From: UQRS01 sp050946935
GTDB lineage: Bacteria > Bacillota > Clostridia > Oscillospirales > Acutalibacteraceae
Reading direction: 5' to 3'
Assembly: GCA_050946935.1 (NCBI GenBank)
Contig: JBMNVR010000008.1
Location: forward strand, 19,910 to 83,909
Length of the DNA stretch: 64,000 nucleotides
The notes below the pieces were generated by a model, which ran no database searches, was not told where the DNA came from, and worked only from the letters and a program-made list of their open reading frames with translations. Positions 17,301 through 24,663 of the stretch are shown one piece after another (position 1 is the first letter of the stretch; each line of letters opens with the position of its first letter). A program made the position numbers and the translations under genes.

Positions 17301-19674
17301 CCGAACGAAGCGCAACCTGATGGTCTCCCTTGGCCAGAATGGTGTTGAAGGCCTTGGAGGACTGCTGGTTGACCCAGACCTCCAGCGTGAAGGAACTGCT
17401 TCCCGACAGAACCTGATTCAGGCGATCGGTGCCGCCCGTGTTCACCTTGCTGCTCAGGAGGGAATTTCCGTCCAGCGCCTTACCGCCGGGTGCCGTGGAA
17501 TCCGAAACGACCGACCCTTCCAGTGTGCCGGTCAGGCCAAGGCTTCCCTGGTCGGCGCTGACGGTTTTTGTGCTTGCTCCGGGAATCTCGGTCGCGATCG
17601 ACTGATCCACCCAGTCCCAGATAAATCCGCCAAGGATGTTGTCCGAGCTGCGGTACCCCTCCCAATATTCATACAGGGTGCCGACCGAATTGCCCATCGC
17701 ATGGGCATACTCGCACTGCAGATAGGGCATATGGTTTTGCACCGTCCCCTTGGCATAGACCCCGCTGATGCCGGCGTACATCTGGCTGTCGACGTCGGTG
17801 CCGCCTCTGCCGCCCAGGCCGCAGTAGTGGATCGGCCGGGTGTGGTCGATCGCCTTCATAACATTGTTGATGGCCTTTTGTATAATCTTGGTGCTCGATG
17901 TCTCGCCGCTCTCGTTGCCATAGGACCACATCACGATGGAGGTGCGGTTTTTCTCAATATTCATGTGCGAGGTCACACGGTCGTACACGGCCTGCTCCAG
18001 ATAGCTGTGCGTATTGTCAGAATCTGTACCGTGGCACTCTACGTTGCATTCAGCCATGACGTACAGGCCGTATTTGTCGCAGAGGTAGTAGAGATATTTG
18101 TCATCCGGATAATGCGAGGTACGGATGGCGTTGATATTGTACTGCTTCATCAGCAGGATGTCCTGCTCATAGGTTTCATGAGAGACATACCGCCCGGTAT
18201 CGGGAGACATGTCGTGCCGGTCGGTGCCGCGGAATTTGAAGGGCTTCCCATTGATGGTCACCGTCTGGTAATACTCAGTAATGTTGTTGTAATTCTCGTC
18301 CACAACGGTTTTTGTGAAGGTGATTTCCCGGAAGCCGAGGGGCTGCGCCACGCTCTCGTAATACGCACCGGTCGAGGCATTGTACAAAGACAGCACCAGC
18401 GTATACAGGTACGGATCCTCATCCGACCAGAGATGGGGGGACTCGATCTCGGCCGACAGGTCGAGGGTGACGCTCCGGCTGCTCGAAACGCGGTCAAAGC
18501 TTCCGCGCAGCGGTGAAGAAGCCAGGATGTTGTTCCCGTCGGCATCGAACAGCTTAACATCCAGCGCAAAGTTGGACGCCGCCCGGGCGCTGGAATTGAG
18601 CAGATCGGCCGAAATGCGCAGGGTCGCGTCGGTAAAGGTATCGTCAAGGTCGGTCTCTACCTTATAATCCTCCAGATAGACCGAGGGGGTCGAGTATACA
18701 TAAACATCGCGGAATATGCCAGCCAGGCGAAGAAAATCCTGATCCTCGATAAAACTGCCGTCGCACCAGCGCACCACCTTAACCGCAAGCAGATTGTCCT
18801 TCCCGTCCGCGTTCAGGAAAGGGGTGATGTCAAACTCGGCTGCGTCGAAGCTGTCCTCGCTGTAGCCGACCTCGTGCCCGTTGACGTAGAGGTACATGGC
18901 CGACTCCACCCCCTGGAAGGAGATGAACACCTTGCGGTTCTGATCCATCCAGGCGCTGTCGACATCAAAGGTATATCGGTAGAAACCGACCGGGTTGGTC
19001 ACGGTCGGGGCGTAGGGCAGGCTGGTCCCGGAGTTGCCGTAGGCGCCGCCCCATGGAATGCTGACATTGCTGTAGATGGGGAAATCGAAGCCCTGCGTCT
19101 GCCACGAGGCGGGCAGGGTGACCTCCTGAAAGCCGCCGTAGTAGGCTGTGCTTCCATAAACGCCCACCGTTCCCTCCCCCTCGTATTTCGGGGCAGCGGA
19201 CATATCGTAATCGGTTTTATAAAAGCTGTCGAGGACACCGGCCGCCTTTGCCTTGTCCATATTCTGGTACACAGCAAGCTGCCAGGGCTTTCCTTCCCCG
19301 GTCAGAAGCTGGTAATTGGCCGAAATCTCGGGCGTGTAGTTGGCCGCGCCCTCGAGTGCCTTTTCGACCGAATCATAGGGGATGGTCTCGCTCGAATGAG
19401 CCTCCATCCGGTTGACCTGCACCACATCGGACTGGCGAACGGTATTGCCGTTTATGTCCTTACTGTTTACTTCACCGGTCCACTCCTTCCCGGTAAAATA
19501 GGTCTGCCCCGGCTCAAGCGTACTGATCGCCGGCAGCGTTCCCCACGCAGCGTCAGCATCCCACGGATCACCGGTGCCGTTTTCTCCCGCGGCAAGCACG
19601 CCCGAAAGCGGCATAGCCGTCAGCAGCAGGCTGGCGCCCAGCAAAACCGCCGTGATTTTCTTCACAACTTTCAT
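14344..19674 (-). CDS. Secreted GH2 beta-galactosidase with nested and C-terminal LamG domains and dockerin
   Basis: A 1776-residue extracellular enzyme predicted to release terminal beta-galactose by the retaining GH2 mechanism. A signal peptide (MKVVKKITAVLLGASLLLTA...) is followed by GH2 sugar-binding and Ig-like domains (about 170-460) and the TIM barrel. The acid/base is E in WSYGNES (about 586) and the nucleophile E in LQCEYAHAMGN (about 653). A LamG-like domain (about 700-930) is inserted between GGFIWDWVDQ and YGGCWGD, which are contiguous barrel segments in LacZ. Then come the LacZ-type beta domains (LTLSGDDFTLAFNQSTGLIE), a helical segment, a second LamG and a type I dockerin (about 1718-1775). 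AAAGGAAGG precedes ATG 19674. The enzyme probably docks to a cohesin scaffold encoded elsewhere. Exact linkage preference is unknown. Confidence 0.93.
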   Translation of the reverse strand: MKVVKKITAVLLGASLLLTAMPLSGVLAAGENGTGDPWDADAAWGTLPAISTLEPGQTYFTGKEWTGEVNSKDINGNTVRQSDVVQVNRMEAHSSETIPYDSVEKALEGAANYTPEISANYQLLTGEGKPWQLAVYQNMDKAKAAGVLDSFYKTDYDMSAAPKYEGEGTVGVYGSTAYYGGFQEVTLPASWQTQGFDFPIYSNVSIPWGGAYGNSGTSLPYAPTVTNPVGFYRYTFDVDSAWMDQNRKVFISFQGVESAMYLYVNGHEVGYSEDSFDAAEFDITPFLNADGKDNLLAVKVVRWCDGSFIEDQDFLRLAGIFRDVYVYSTPSVYLEDYKVETDLDDTFTDATLRISADLLNSSARAASNFALDVKLFDADGNNILASSPLRGSFDRVSSSRSVTLDLSAEIESPHLWSDEDPYLYTLVLSLYNASTGAYYESVAQPLGFREITFTKTVVDENYNNITEYYQTVTINGKPFKFRGTDRHDMSPDTGRYVSHETYEQDILLMKQYNINAIRTSHYPDDKYLYYLCDKYGLYVMAECNVECHGTDSDNTHSYLEQAVYDRVTSHMNIEKNRTSIVMWSYGNESGETSSTKIIQKAINNVMKAIDHTRPIHYCGLGGRGGTDVDSQMYAGISGVYAKGTVQNHMPYLQCEYAHAMGNSVGTLYEYWEGYRSSDNILGGFIWDWVDQSIATEIPGASTKTVSADQGSLGLTGTLEGSVVSDSTAPGGKALDGNSLLSSKVNTGGTDRLNQVLSGSSSFTLEVWVNQQSSKAFNTILAKGDHQVALRSAYENNLTFYVYAGGSWIQNDFEMPENWIGNWHHLAAVVDGSRMRLYCDGVELTNITGGGEKTISGEIASSDYAFGVGIEEEHTSERDGENKYAYVRVYDRALTAAELSAQMQADLGQGDYAIQPADGNVALWLDYSKATTGSVTSDVYDYYAEQGNTDMAGKYYAYGGCWGDVINDGDFCQNGLVGADRSVQDELYEVKYVYQKLWFTADTIDILNHKVNITNESSITDLSAYETVYELLEDGEVVDSGILNLSCPAGESTTVTIPFKMPVQIKADAEYYLNLSVRLKEDTLWAGVGHEVAYEQFRVPAEVENLPAPSSDGAAAIQQSEKDGILTLSGDDFTLAFNQSTGLIESYTYEGETVMTAGPTPNYWRGLLDNDWKNGTINNNRTWEKANSKMTVSSCDVSTSADGASCTVAVVLDLYGNSSQQILKYVIHNTGEIEVTATLNPDTSAPQLLRYGAEITLPEGYEQITWYGNGPQETLSDRKYGGRIGVYESTVSDSFYPYLKPQASGNKTAVRFIALEDPDSPVGLMVVSDSEMEASALHYSTADYADAATVYQMPKTDYTILNVDYGSRGTGGISCGPDTLDQYKLLNDGRDYTYSYTIVPYKTASDDVMALSKLWRDSESFDQDAFDRQTAAEMDALIDTVSVVLSYNQLEDIEAVRTQYNRLTAAQRALVTKLDVLTAAEEKVYTLYGAKAYITDQSAAGRDAEITETATIYEDATSPLGYAFKGYFQVPDDDGKVNAALSGSARFTMEVWVNPSDLSADNAFIMKGDNQVSIKTTSTGLEYYIYSGGWQVIDVPFPKDFTAGKWSHIAATYDGSMMCLYVNGNLVGSKSLSASINSGSYPLGIGKCYDPGNASKQLRGSMAAAHVMSRALSEAEIKARYDADLAGKNAAVNPSSSEVVFWYDADEYTSEGGSVISRAGDVDGDGKVTVSDVVELRKLIVAGAWTEREFAAGNLDGDATLSVSDVVELRKKIVQGL

Positions 19675-19760
19675 ACCTGTGACCTTCCTTTCAAGCATTG
19701 TGCATTGATCTGGATCCCACGCATATGGCGGCCGGTATTTGACCGTCCATCTTCTTATTT

Positions 19761-19789
19761 ATGATATTCGTGAATTTATCCAAAGTCAA
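19761..19789 (-). promoter_or_regulatory. Sigma-A-type promoter for the GH2 beta-galactosidase
   Basis: On the minus strand TTGACT (19784-19789), a 17-nt spacer and TATCAT (19761-19766). It lies about 90 bp upstream of the start codon at 19674. The rest of the 19675-20050 gap is AT-rich up to 19860 and otherwise shows only the candidate dpaA promoter. Confidence 0.65.
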
Positions 19790-19986
19790 TGGCAAAATTA
19801 AAACAAATTTTGTTATTATGTTATTTTTTGAAAAAGTTTCTTACAATTTTTTCGTTTAAATCGTTTTGAACACGCGGGGCGGCGCATAAAAGCGTCCCGT
19901 TTCATAAAATAAAGAAGGTATTTCCGGCCGGTTGACGCAGGATACGCTTTCGGATTTACGACAGGCAAACCGCCTGAAAACCGGGA

Positions 19987-20014
19987 ACCATCTATTCTCC
20001 CCCTGCATATTCTG
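19987..20014 (+). promoter_or_regulatory. Candidate sigma-K/sigma-E-like promoter for dpaAB
   Basis: AC (19987-19988), 17 nt, then GCATATTCTG (20005-20014), which fits AC-N16/17-CATAnnnTA except for a final G. In Bacillus, dipicolinate synthase is transcribed in the mother cell by sigma-K. Spacing to ATG 20051 is suitable. Confidence 0.35.
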
Positions 20015-20050
20015 TACAGAGAACGCAACCCATATTGTGAGGGATTAAAT

Positions 20051-20923
20051 ATGGAACAAAACAAACAACGGGTCATCGCCGTCATTGGCGGAGACTCAAG
20101 ACAGGCGCACCTGGCCAACATGCTGGCGCTGGACGGCTACTGCGTCGTCGCCGCCGCGCTGGAAAAGTTAGAGGAGGTTTCCGCCTCCTGCTTTATCGGC
20201 AGCGTAGGAGAGGCCATCGCCTCGGCTGATATCCTCATTCTGCCCATGCCGGTCAGCAAGGACGGCGTTACCCTCGTCGCCCCCTACAGCTACAACACCA
20301 TCTACCTGAACGATATCTGGGCCTCGGCCGACAAAACCCGGCTGATCCTGGGCGGCATGATCCATTGCCCACCGCAAAACAAGCTACATATCATCGACTA
20401 TGCCGACCGGGAGGAGCTGGCCGTCCGCAACGCCGTTCCCACTGCTGAAGCAGCGCTGGAGATCGCCATCCGGGAAACCGACATCACCCTGTTCGGCTCC
20501 ACCTGTACGGTAATCGGATACGGCCGGATCGGCAAGGTGCTTTCCCGCCTGCTTTCGGCCTTTGGCGCCAAAGTGACCGCCACCGCCCGAAAGCAAGGCG
20601 ATCTCGCCTGGGCCGAAGCCGAGGGCTTTGCCGCCCGGCGCACCGCCGATCTGCATGAATACATCGGGGACGCCGACATCATCTTCAACACGGTGCCGAA
20701 CAATGTGATCACCCGGCGGGAGGTTGTCGCCTGCAAAAAAAGCGCTCTGATTATCGACCTCGCCTCCGCGCCGGGGGGAACAGATTTCGCCGCGGCCGAA
20801 CAAAACGGCATCAAGGCGATTTCCGCACTCTCACTCCCGGGGAAAACCGCGCCGGTCTCGGCCGCGCGCATTGTCAAAGATACCATCACCGCCATCATGC
20901 GGGAGGAAGGACTGCAGGCATAG
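20051..20923 (+). CDS. dpaA: Dipicolinate synthase subunit A (SpoVFA)
   Basis: A 290-residue oxidoreductase-like subunit. With DpaB it oxidises dihydrodipicolinate to dipicolinic acid in the mother cell during sporulation; DPA then loads the spore core. The N-terminal domain begins VIAVIGGDSRQAHLANMLALDGY, and a second Rossmann domain carries STCTVIGYGRIGKVLSRLL, the GxGxxG dinucleotide loop. The segments NTVPNNV and SAPGGTDF are also typical. TGAGGG precedes the ATG. dpaB follows after 123 bp and shares the terminator at 21705. Presence of the pair shows a spore-forming host. Confidence 0.95.
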   Translation: MEQNKQRVIAVIGGDSRQAHLANMLALDGYCVVAAALEKLEEVSASCFIGSVGEAIASADILILPMPVSKDGVTLVAPYSYNTIYLNDIWASADKTRLILGGMIHCPPQNKLHIIDYADREELAVRNAVPTAEAALEIAIRETDITLFGSTCTVIGYGRIGKVLSRLLSAFGAKVTATARKQGDLAWAEAEGFAARRTADLHEYIGDADIIFNTVPNNVITRREVVACKKSALIIDLASAPGGTDFAAAEQNGIKAISALSLPGKTAPVSAARIVKDTITAIMREEGLQA

Positions 20924-21046
20924 CCGGTTCACATGCCGGCGAACTCAAAGTATCCTCTCCGCATTTGACCGGGCGTCTTCAGCCGGCTTCGGCAAAGCGG
21001 CCGCCGGCAAATAAAATATGAATCCGAAAGAAAGGAACGGTACTAT

Positions 21047-21619
21047 ATGGAAGGAATTACCGTGGGATTTGCTTTTTGCGGCTCATTTTGCACCCTGTCG
21101 GGCGCAGTGGCGCAACTGGCCGGTCTCAAGGAAGCCGGTATGGAGATTATTCCAATCATGTCGGACGTCGCCTATTCGACCGACACGCGATTCGGCACAG
21201 CCCAATCTTTTATCACAAAAATCGAGGACATATGCCAAAACAAAATTATTCATACCATTCAGGAGGCGGAACCCATCGGCCCGAAAAAGCTGCTCGACCT
21301 GCTGGTGATCGCCCCCTGCACCGGGAATACAATCGGTAAACTGGCTCTTGGAATCACCGACACGGCTGTGACCATGGCGGCCAAAGCGCATCTGCGCAAC
21401 GCACGGCCGGTTCTGATCGCCCCCGCCACCAACGATGCTCTCGGTGCGTCGGCCAAAAACATCGGCATGCTGATGAACTGCAAAAACATCTATTTTGTCC
21501 CGATGCGGCAGGACGATCCGTATACCAAACCCACCTCGCTGGTGGCGGACTTCACCAAAATTCCCGACGCGATCAAGGCCGCCCTGCTTGGCAGCCAGTT
21601 GGAACCCTGCCTTTTTTAA
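21047..21619 (+). CDS. dpaB: Dipicolinate synthase subunit B (SpoVFB)
   Basis: A 190-residue flavoprotein-fold subunit of dipicolinate synthase. VGFAFCGSFCTLSGAVAQLAGLKEAG at the start and VIAPCTGNTIGKLALGITDTAVTMAAKAHLRNARPVLIAPATNDALG in the middle are diagnostic of the SpoVFB group within the flavoprotein (HFCD) family. AAAGGA lies upstream of the ATG. It is the partner of DpaA directly upstream, and both act in the mother cell. Its catalytic contribution relative to DpaA is not settled by sequence. Confidence 0.95.
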   Translation: MEGITVGFAFCGSFCTLSGAVAQLAGLKEAGMEIIPIMSDVAYSTDTRFGTAQSFITKIEDICQNKIIHTIQEAEPIGPKKLLDLLVIAPCTGNTIGKLALGITDTAVTMAAKAHLRNARPVLIAPATNDALGASAKNIGMLMNCKNIYFVPMRQDDPYTKPTSLVADFTKIPDAIKAALLGSQLEPCLF

Positions 21620-21704
21620 TTGCTTAAGAAAATCGGATCTCACCGTTCGGCCGCCGTTCAGAACGGCCGGCGGTTATTCCCTTTTCCCGCGCCGAAGAGA
21701 ACAT

Positions 21705-21741
21705 AAAAACCCGCGCTTTCAAAAAGAAAACGCGGGTTTTT
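21705..21741. terminator. Bidirectional terminator between dpaB and pduL
   Basis: The perfect arms AAAAACCCGCG (21705-21715) and CGCGGGTTTTT (21731-21741) can serve dpaAB on the plus strand and pduL on the minus strand. A second hairpin lies just upstream, near 21645-21672. Confidence 0.88.
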
Positions 21742-21788
21742 ATCTTTGCAAAAACTTTCAGCAAAACAAAGAGGGTTGAAAACCGGCC

Positions 21789-22364
21789 TTAATCCAGAAC
21801 GTTGCCGGTGCAGCTTCCCGGAACGCCGGCGGCGTTGGCCTCGTCCGTGTCGAGATGCATGGCCAGTTTGAACTTCCCGCTCACCCGGGCGACCACGTCG
21901 CCAAAGATCAGGCTGCGTCCCTCGGTCGGAATCTCCACCTGCACGATCTGCCGGTCGGAGATACCATAGTTTTCAGCATCCTCGGGCGTCATGTGAATGT
22001 GCCGCTTGGCTACGATCACACCTTCGGACAATTCGACCTCGCCGCAGGGGCCAACCAGCTTGCAGGCGCCGCTTCCGGCGACGTCTCCCGACTCCCGCAC
22101 GGGGGCGGCCACGCCGATCGAACGCGCGTCGGTCATCGAAAGTTCCACCTGGGTCGCCGGGCGCACCGGTCCCAGAATCGAGACGTTTTTCAGCTCCCGC
22201 TTGGGACCGATCACATCGACCCGCTCCTCACAGGCGAACTGCCCGGGTTGGGAAAGATCCTTTTTCCGGGTCAGCTCGTAACCTTTGCCAAAGAGAGTCT
22301 CGAGATCCTCTTTCGTGACATGCACATGGCGGGCGGAAATTTCAACAAGTACAGGTTTTGACAT
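21789..22364 (-). CDS. pduL: Phosphate propanoyltransferase, PduL-type phosphotransacylase
   Basis: A 191-residue zinc enzyme that exchanges CoA for phosphate on acyl-CoA, giving acyl-phosphate for ATP synthesis by acetate or propionate kinase. Two PduL domains are seen: SARHVHVTKEDLETLFG (about 10-27) and AKRHIHMTPEDAENYG (about 118-133), whose histidines bind zinc, plus AMHLDTDEANAAG near the end. There is no N-terminal encapsulation peptide and no microcompartment shell gene nearby, so it is probably the free cytosolic form that replaces Pta. A promoter lies at 22445-22473, and it shares the terminator with dpaAB. Confidence 0.95.
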   Translation of the reverse strand: MSKPVLVEISARHVHVTKEDLETLFGKGYELTRKKDLSQPGQFACEERVDVIGPKRELKNVSILGPVRPATQVELSMTDARSIGVAAPVRESGDVAGSGACKLVGPCGEVELSEGVIVAKRHIHMTPEDAENYGISDRQIVQVEIPTEGRSLIFGDVVARVSGKFKLAMHLDTDEANAAGVPGSCTGNVLD

Positions 22365-22444
22365 TTTCCATTCTTCTTTCTTGACACAAATTTGCGCGTC
22401 GGAGCGATTTCCCGGCGCCTTGGTATGCGGGGCATAACATATTT

Positions 22445-22473
22445 ATTGTATCAGCAAGCCGCGCGGAATGCAA
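22445..22473 (-). promoter_or_regulatory. Sigma-A-type promoter for pduL
   Basis: On the minus strand TTGCAT (22468-22473), 17-nt spacer, TACAAT (22445-22450). It lies about 80 bp upstream of the pduL start, beyond the stop codon of the esterase gene. Confidence 0.65.
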
Positions 22474-22504
22474 GAGGAGAAGTGTGCGGCCGCTTTTGTT
22501 TTGT

Positions 22505-23371
22505 CTATTGGTTGGAAACGGAGGGGTGCGCTCGGTCGATTTTTTCCCGCCGCGGAACGTTCGGCATACCGAACAGCCGCCAGAGCCACTCGCAGGACAT
22601 CGACATCCAAGCCGAGACCTCCGACCCCGGAACCCCGTCGGAAAAGTGTCCCGTGAGCGGATTGGCCAGCGAGATGCCGTGTCCCCCATCCTTGAAAATA
22701 TGCAGCTCAAACGGCACGTCGGCTGCAGCCATCGCGCCGGCAAGGGCCAGACTGTCCTCCACCGGGACGGCGTTATCTTCATATGTATGGAAGATAAAAG
22801 CAGGCGGCGTGTGCTGCCCGACCTGTTTCTGACAGGAGAGGAGCGGCAGGTTTTCCGGATGCGTCCCCAGAATACGGGGCAGAGCACCGCAATTCTCCAT
22901 CCAGGAGGTGGTGATGACCGGATAACCAAGAATCATGGCGTCCGGCCGGTTTTCCTTCCCCGAGAAGCCCTCCATAGTTTCCAGCAGCGGATGATTCCAC
23001 AGCGTCCCGAGCGAGGCGCAGAGATGTCCGCCGGCCGAAAAGCCGCAGATAGCGATACAGTTCGGAATAACGCCCCACTCCTCCGCATAATCGCGGATGG
23101 TCTTTAACGCCAGGGAAAGCTCATACAGCGGGGTGGGAAACGCCACATCGTCCCCGGTGGCGTAATAAAGTACAAAGGCATGAAAGCCGGCCGCAGCGTA
23201 ATGCAGGGCGATGGGATCCGCCTCTCTCGGCGAGCAGTAGCCGTAGCCGCCTCCCGGACAAACTACCACGGCCGGACGTTCGCAGAAATCGGACATGTCG
23301 GGATGCGGCTCATGCAAATAGCAGACCAGCCGCGCCTTGTCCTGATCGAGTTTGAGTTCCTTTACCAGCAT
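22505..23371 (-). CDS. Alpha/beta hydrolase, acetyl-esterase-like
   Basis: A 288-residue serine esterase without a signal peptide, hence probably cytoplasmic. The oxyanion region is VVVCPGGGYGYCS, the nucleophile S lies in GFSAGGH (about 115), the acid is D in HTYEDNAVPVE, and the histidine is in DGGHGISLA. The layout resembles BD-FAE/acetyl xylan esterase-like hydrolases that remove acyl groups from imported sugars. AAAGGAG lies 10 nt before the ATG. Position downstream of a lipoprotein-like gene on the same strand allows cotranscription, but substrate and role are not determined. Confidence 0.85.
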   Translation of the reverse strand: MLVKELKLDQDKARLVCYLHEPHPDMSDFCERPAVVVCPGGGYGYCSPREADPIALHYAAAGFHAFVLYYATGDDVAFPTPLYELSLALKTIRDYAEEWGVIPNCIAICGFSAGGHLCASLGTLWNHPLLETMEGFSGKENRPDAMILGYPVITTSWMENCGALPRILGTHPENLPLLSCQKQVGQHTPPAFIFHTYEDNAVPVEDSLALAGAMAAADVPFELHIFKDGGHGISLANPLTGHFSDGVPGSEVSAWMSMSCEWLWRLFGMPNVPRREKIDRAHPSVSNQ

Positions 23372-23430
23372 ATCGGTTCTTCTCCTTTAACACGGATTAT
23401 TTTAAAAATGCGTATGTGGCATAAAGACCG

Positions 23431-23961
23431 TCAGGCTTGCACCCCGGCCTGTTTCGCTGAAAGAATTTTGGCCGCCATCTCCCACTCCGGCTCATAGAGA
23501 TATTTCAGCTCCTGCCGGAAACCGTAGGGCATGGTGTTGTAGGTTGCGCGCAGCGCCTTAACAGCCGCGTCGAGTCCTTCGGAATCGACGCCGTCCGGCG
23601 TAGCGTAGGTATAACACATGGCGGTCAGATTCGCCATGCCGACCGCGTACATGGTCCGGGCGTCTTCCTCACTGCCGTACCGCTGCATCTCGGCTACCAG
23701 CGTCTGCAGATCGGCGAACGCCTCATCGCTCAGCGCCTCGGCCGAGGACATATAAGCTACCGCGTGCACCTGGTTATACAGCCGCAGACAGTAGTCCATC
23801 GCCGTATTGGCGTCCATGCCGCCAAGCGAAACCGGCGCGGCCGAAGTGGTTTCCACCGGCGCGGAGGCCTCGGCAGTCTCCTGCGACGAGGCGGGGGTTC
23901 CGCCAAACGCGGCACAAGCAGCAAGGCTGAAAAACAACGCGGCGGACAAAAGGGCACACAA
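23431..23961 (-). CDS. Putative lipoprotein of unknown function
   Basis: About 176 residues with a hydrophobic stretch ending in the lipobox-like LAAC (ALLSAALFFSLAACAAFGG), then a Ser/Ala/Thr/Glu-rich linker and a helical domain (NTAMDYCLRLYNQVHAVAYMS...). It is probably anchored outside the membrane. I do not recognise the family. The start is odd: the only standard option is TTG at 23961, and it lacks a well-spaced ribosome-binding site. AGAGGGG sits about 21 nt upstream, just before an in-frame ATT that would add a lysine-containing n-region (CTFKTIL). So the true start may be non-canonical. Confidence 0.6.
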   Translation of the reverse strand: MCALLSAALFFSLAACAAFGGTPASSQETAEASAPVETTSAAPVSLGGMDANTAMDYCLRLYNQVHAVAYMSSAEALSDEAFADLQTLVAEMQRYGSEEDARTMYAVGMANLTAMCYTYATPDGVDSEGLDAAVKALRATYNTMPYGFRQELKYLYEPEWEMAAKILSAKQAGVQA

Positions 23962-24054
23962 AATTGTCTTAAACGTACAAATCCCCTCTTTACATAAAAT
24001 ATCTTTTTCCGCAAGGCTTTTAAAGCAAAAACGCGATGAAAACCGCCTCGGCGC

Positions 24055-24609
24055 TTACAGTTCTCCCCGCTGGCGCAGGGCGTAAACCTTCATCACCAGC
24101 GCCTGGGTTTTAGCGTCCTTGATCTCTCCTGCAAGAACCATGTCGACCAGTCGGTCAAGCGGAATCTTCTCCACCTGCAAAAACTCGTCCTCATCGGGGT
24201 GCATGTCTCCGGCTGTAAGCCCGGTGGCAAGGTAAAGATAAATAATCTCCCCCACATAGCCGGGGCTTGGATACAGCTCACCCAGAAAACGGAAAACAGC
24301 GGCCGTAACGCCGGTTTCTTCGGTCAACTCGCGGCGGCCGCAGGGCTCGGGATCCTCCCCCCACTCCCGCTTGCCGGCCGGAAGCTCCAGCACAACCTCC
24401 CCATACGGATAGCGGAACTGCCGCACCATGTACAGCTCACCCGCTTCGGTCAGAGCAGCAACGCAGACCCCGCCGGGATGCTCAATAACCTCCCGCGTTG
24501 CGGTGCGGCCGTTCGGCAGGGCGGCTTTGTCCACCCGCAGATTAATGATCCGTCCTTTGAATATATATTCGGATGAGAGCTGTTTTTCCTCTAAATCTTT
24601 AGGATTCAT
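24055..24609 (-). CDS. Nudix hydrolase, ADP-ribose pyrophosphatase type
   Basis: A 184-residue cytoplasmic hydrolase that splits nucleoside diphosphates linked to another group, most likely ADP-ribose. The Nudix box is complete: GKREWGEDPEPCGRRELTEETGV (about 77-99) fits Gx5Ex7REUxEExGU. The N-terminal strand region (IFKGRIINLRVDKAALPNG) and VRQFRYPYGEVVLELPAGK are typical of NudF-like ADP-ribose enzymes. GGAGG lies 8 nt before the ATG. The M14 peptidase gene starts 55 bp away on the other strand, so the two are divergently transcribed. Confidence 0.92.
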   Translation of the reverse strand: MNPKDLEEKQLSSEYIFKGRIINLRVDKAALPNGRTATREVIEHPGGVCVAALTEAGELYMVRQFRYPYGEVVLELPAGKREWGEDPEPCGRRELTEETGVTAAVFRFLGELYPSPGYVGEIIYLYLATGLTAGDMHPDEDEFLQVEKIPLDRLVDMVLAGEIKDAKTQALVMKVYALRQRGEL

Positions 24610-24663
24610 GAATACAACCTCCGCGTCATATAGTTAGTAAAGACCTTTGAAAGGGGAACAACA

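Noticed and set aside
16651..18516. 621-codon open frame antisense to the GH2 beta-galactosidase
   Set aside because: No ribosome-binding site or domain; the sense strand carries intact GH2 catalytic motifs.
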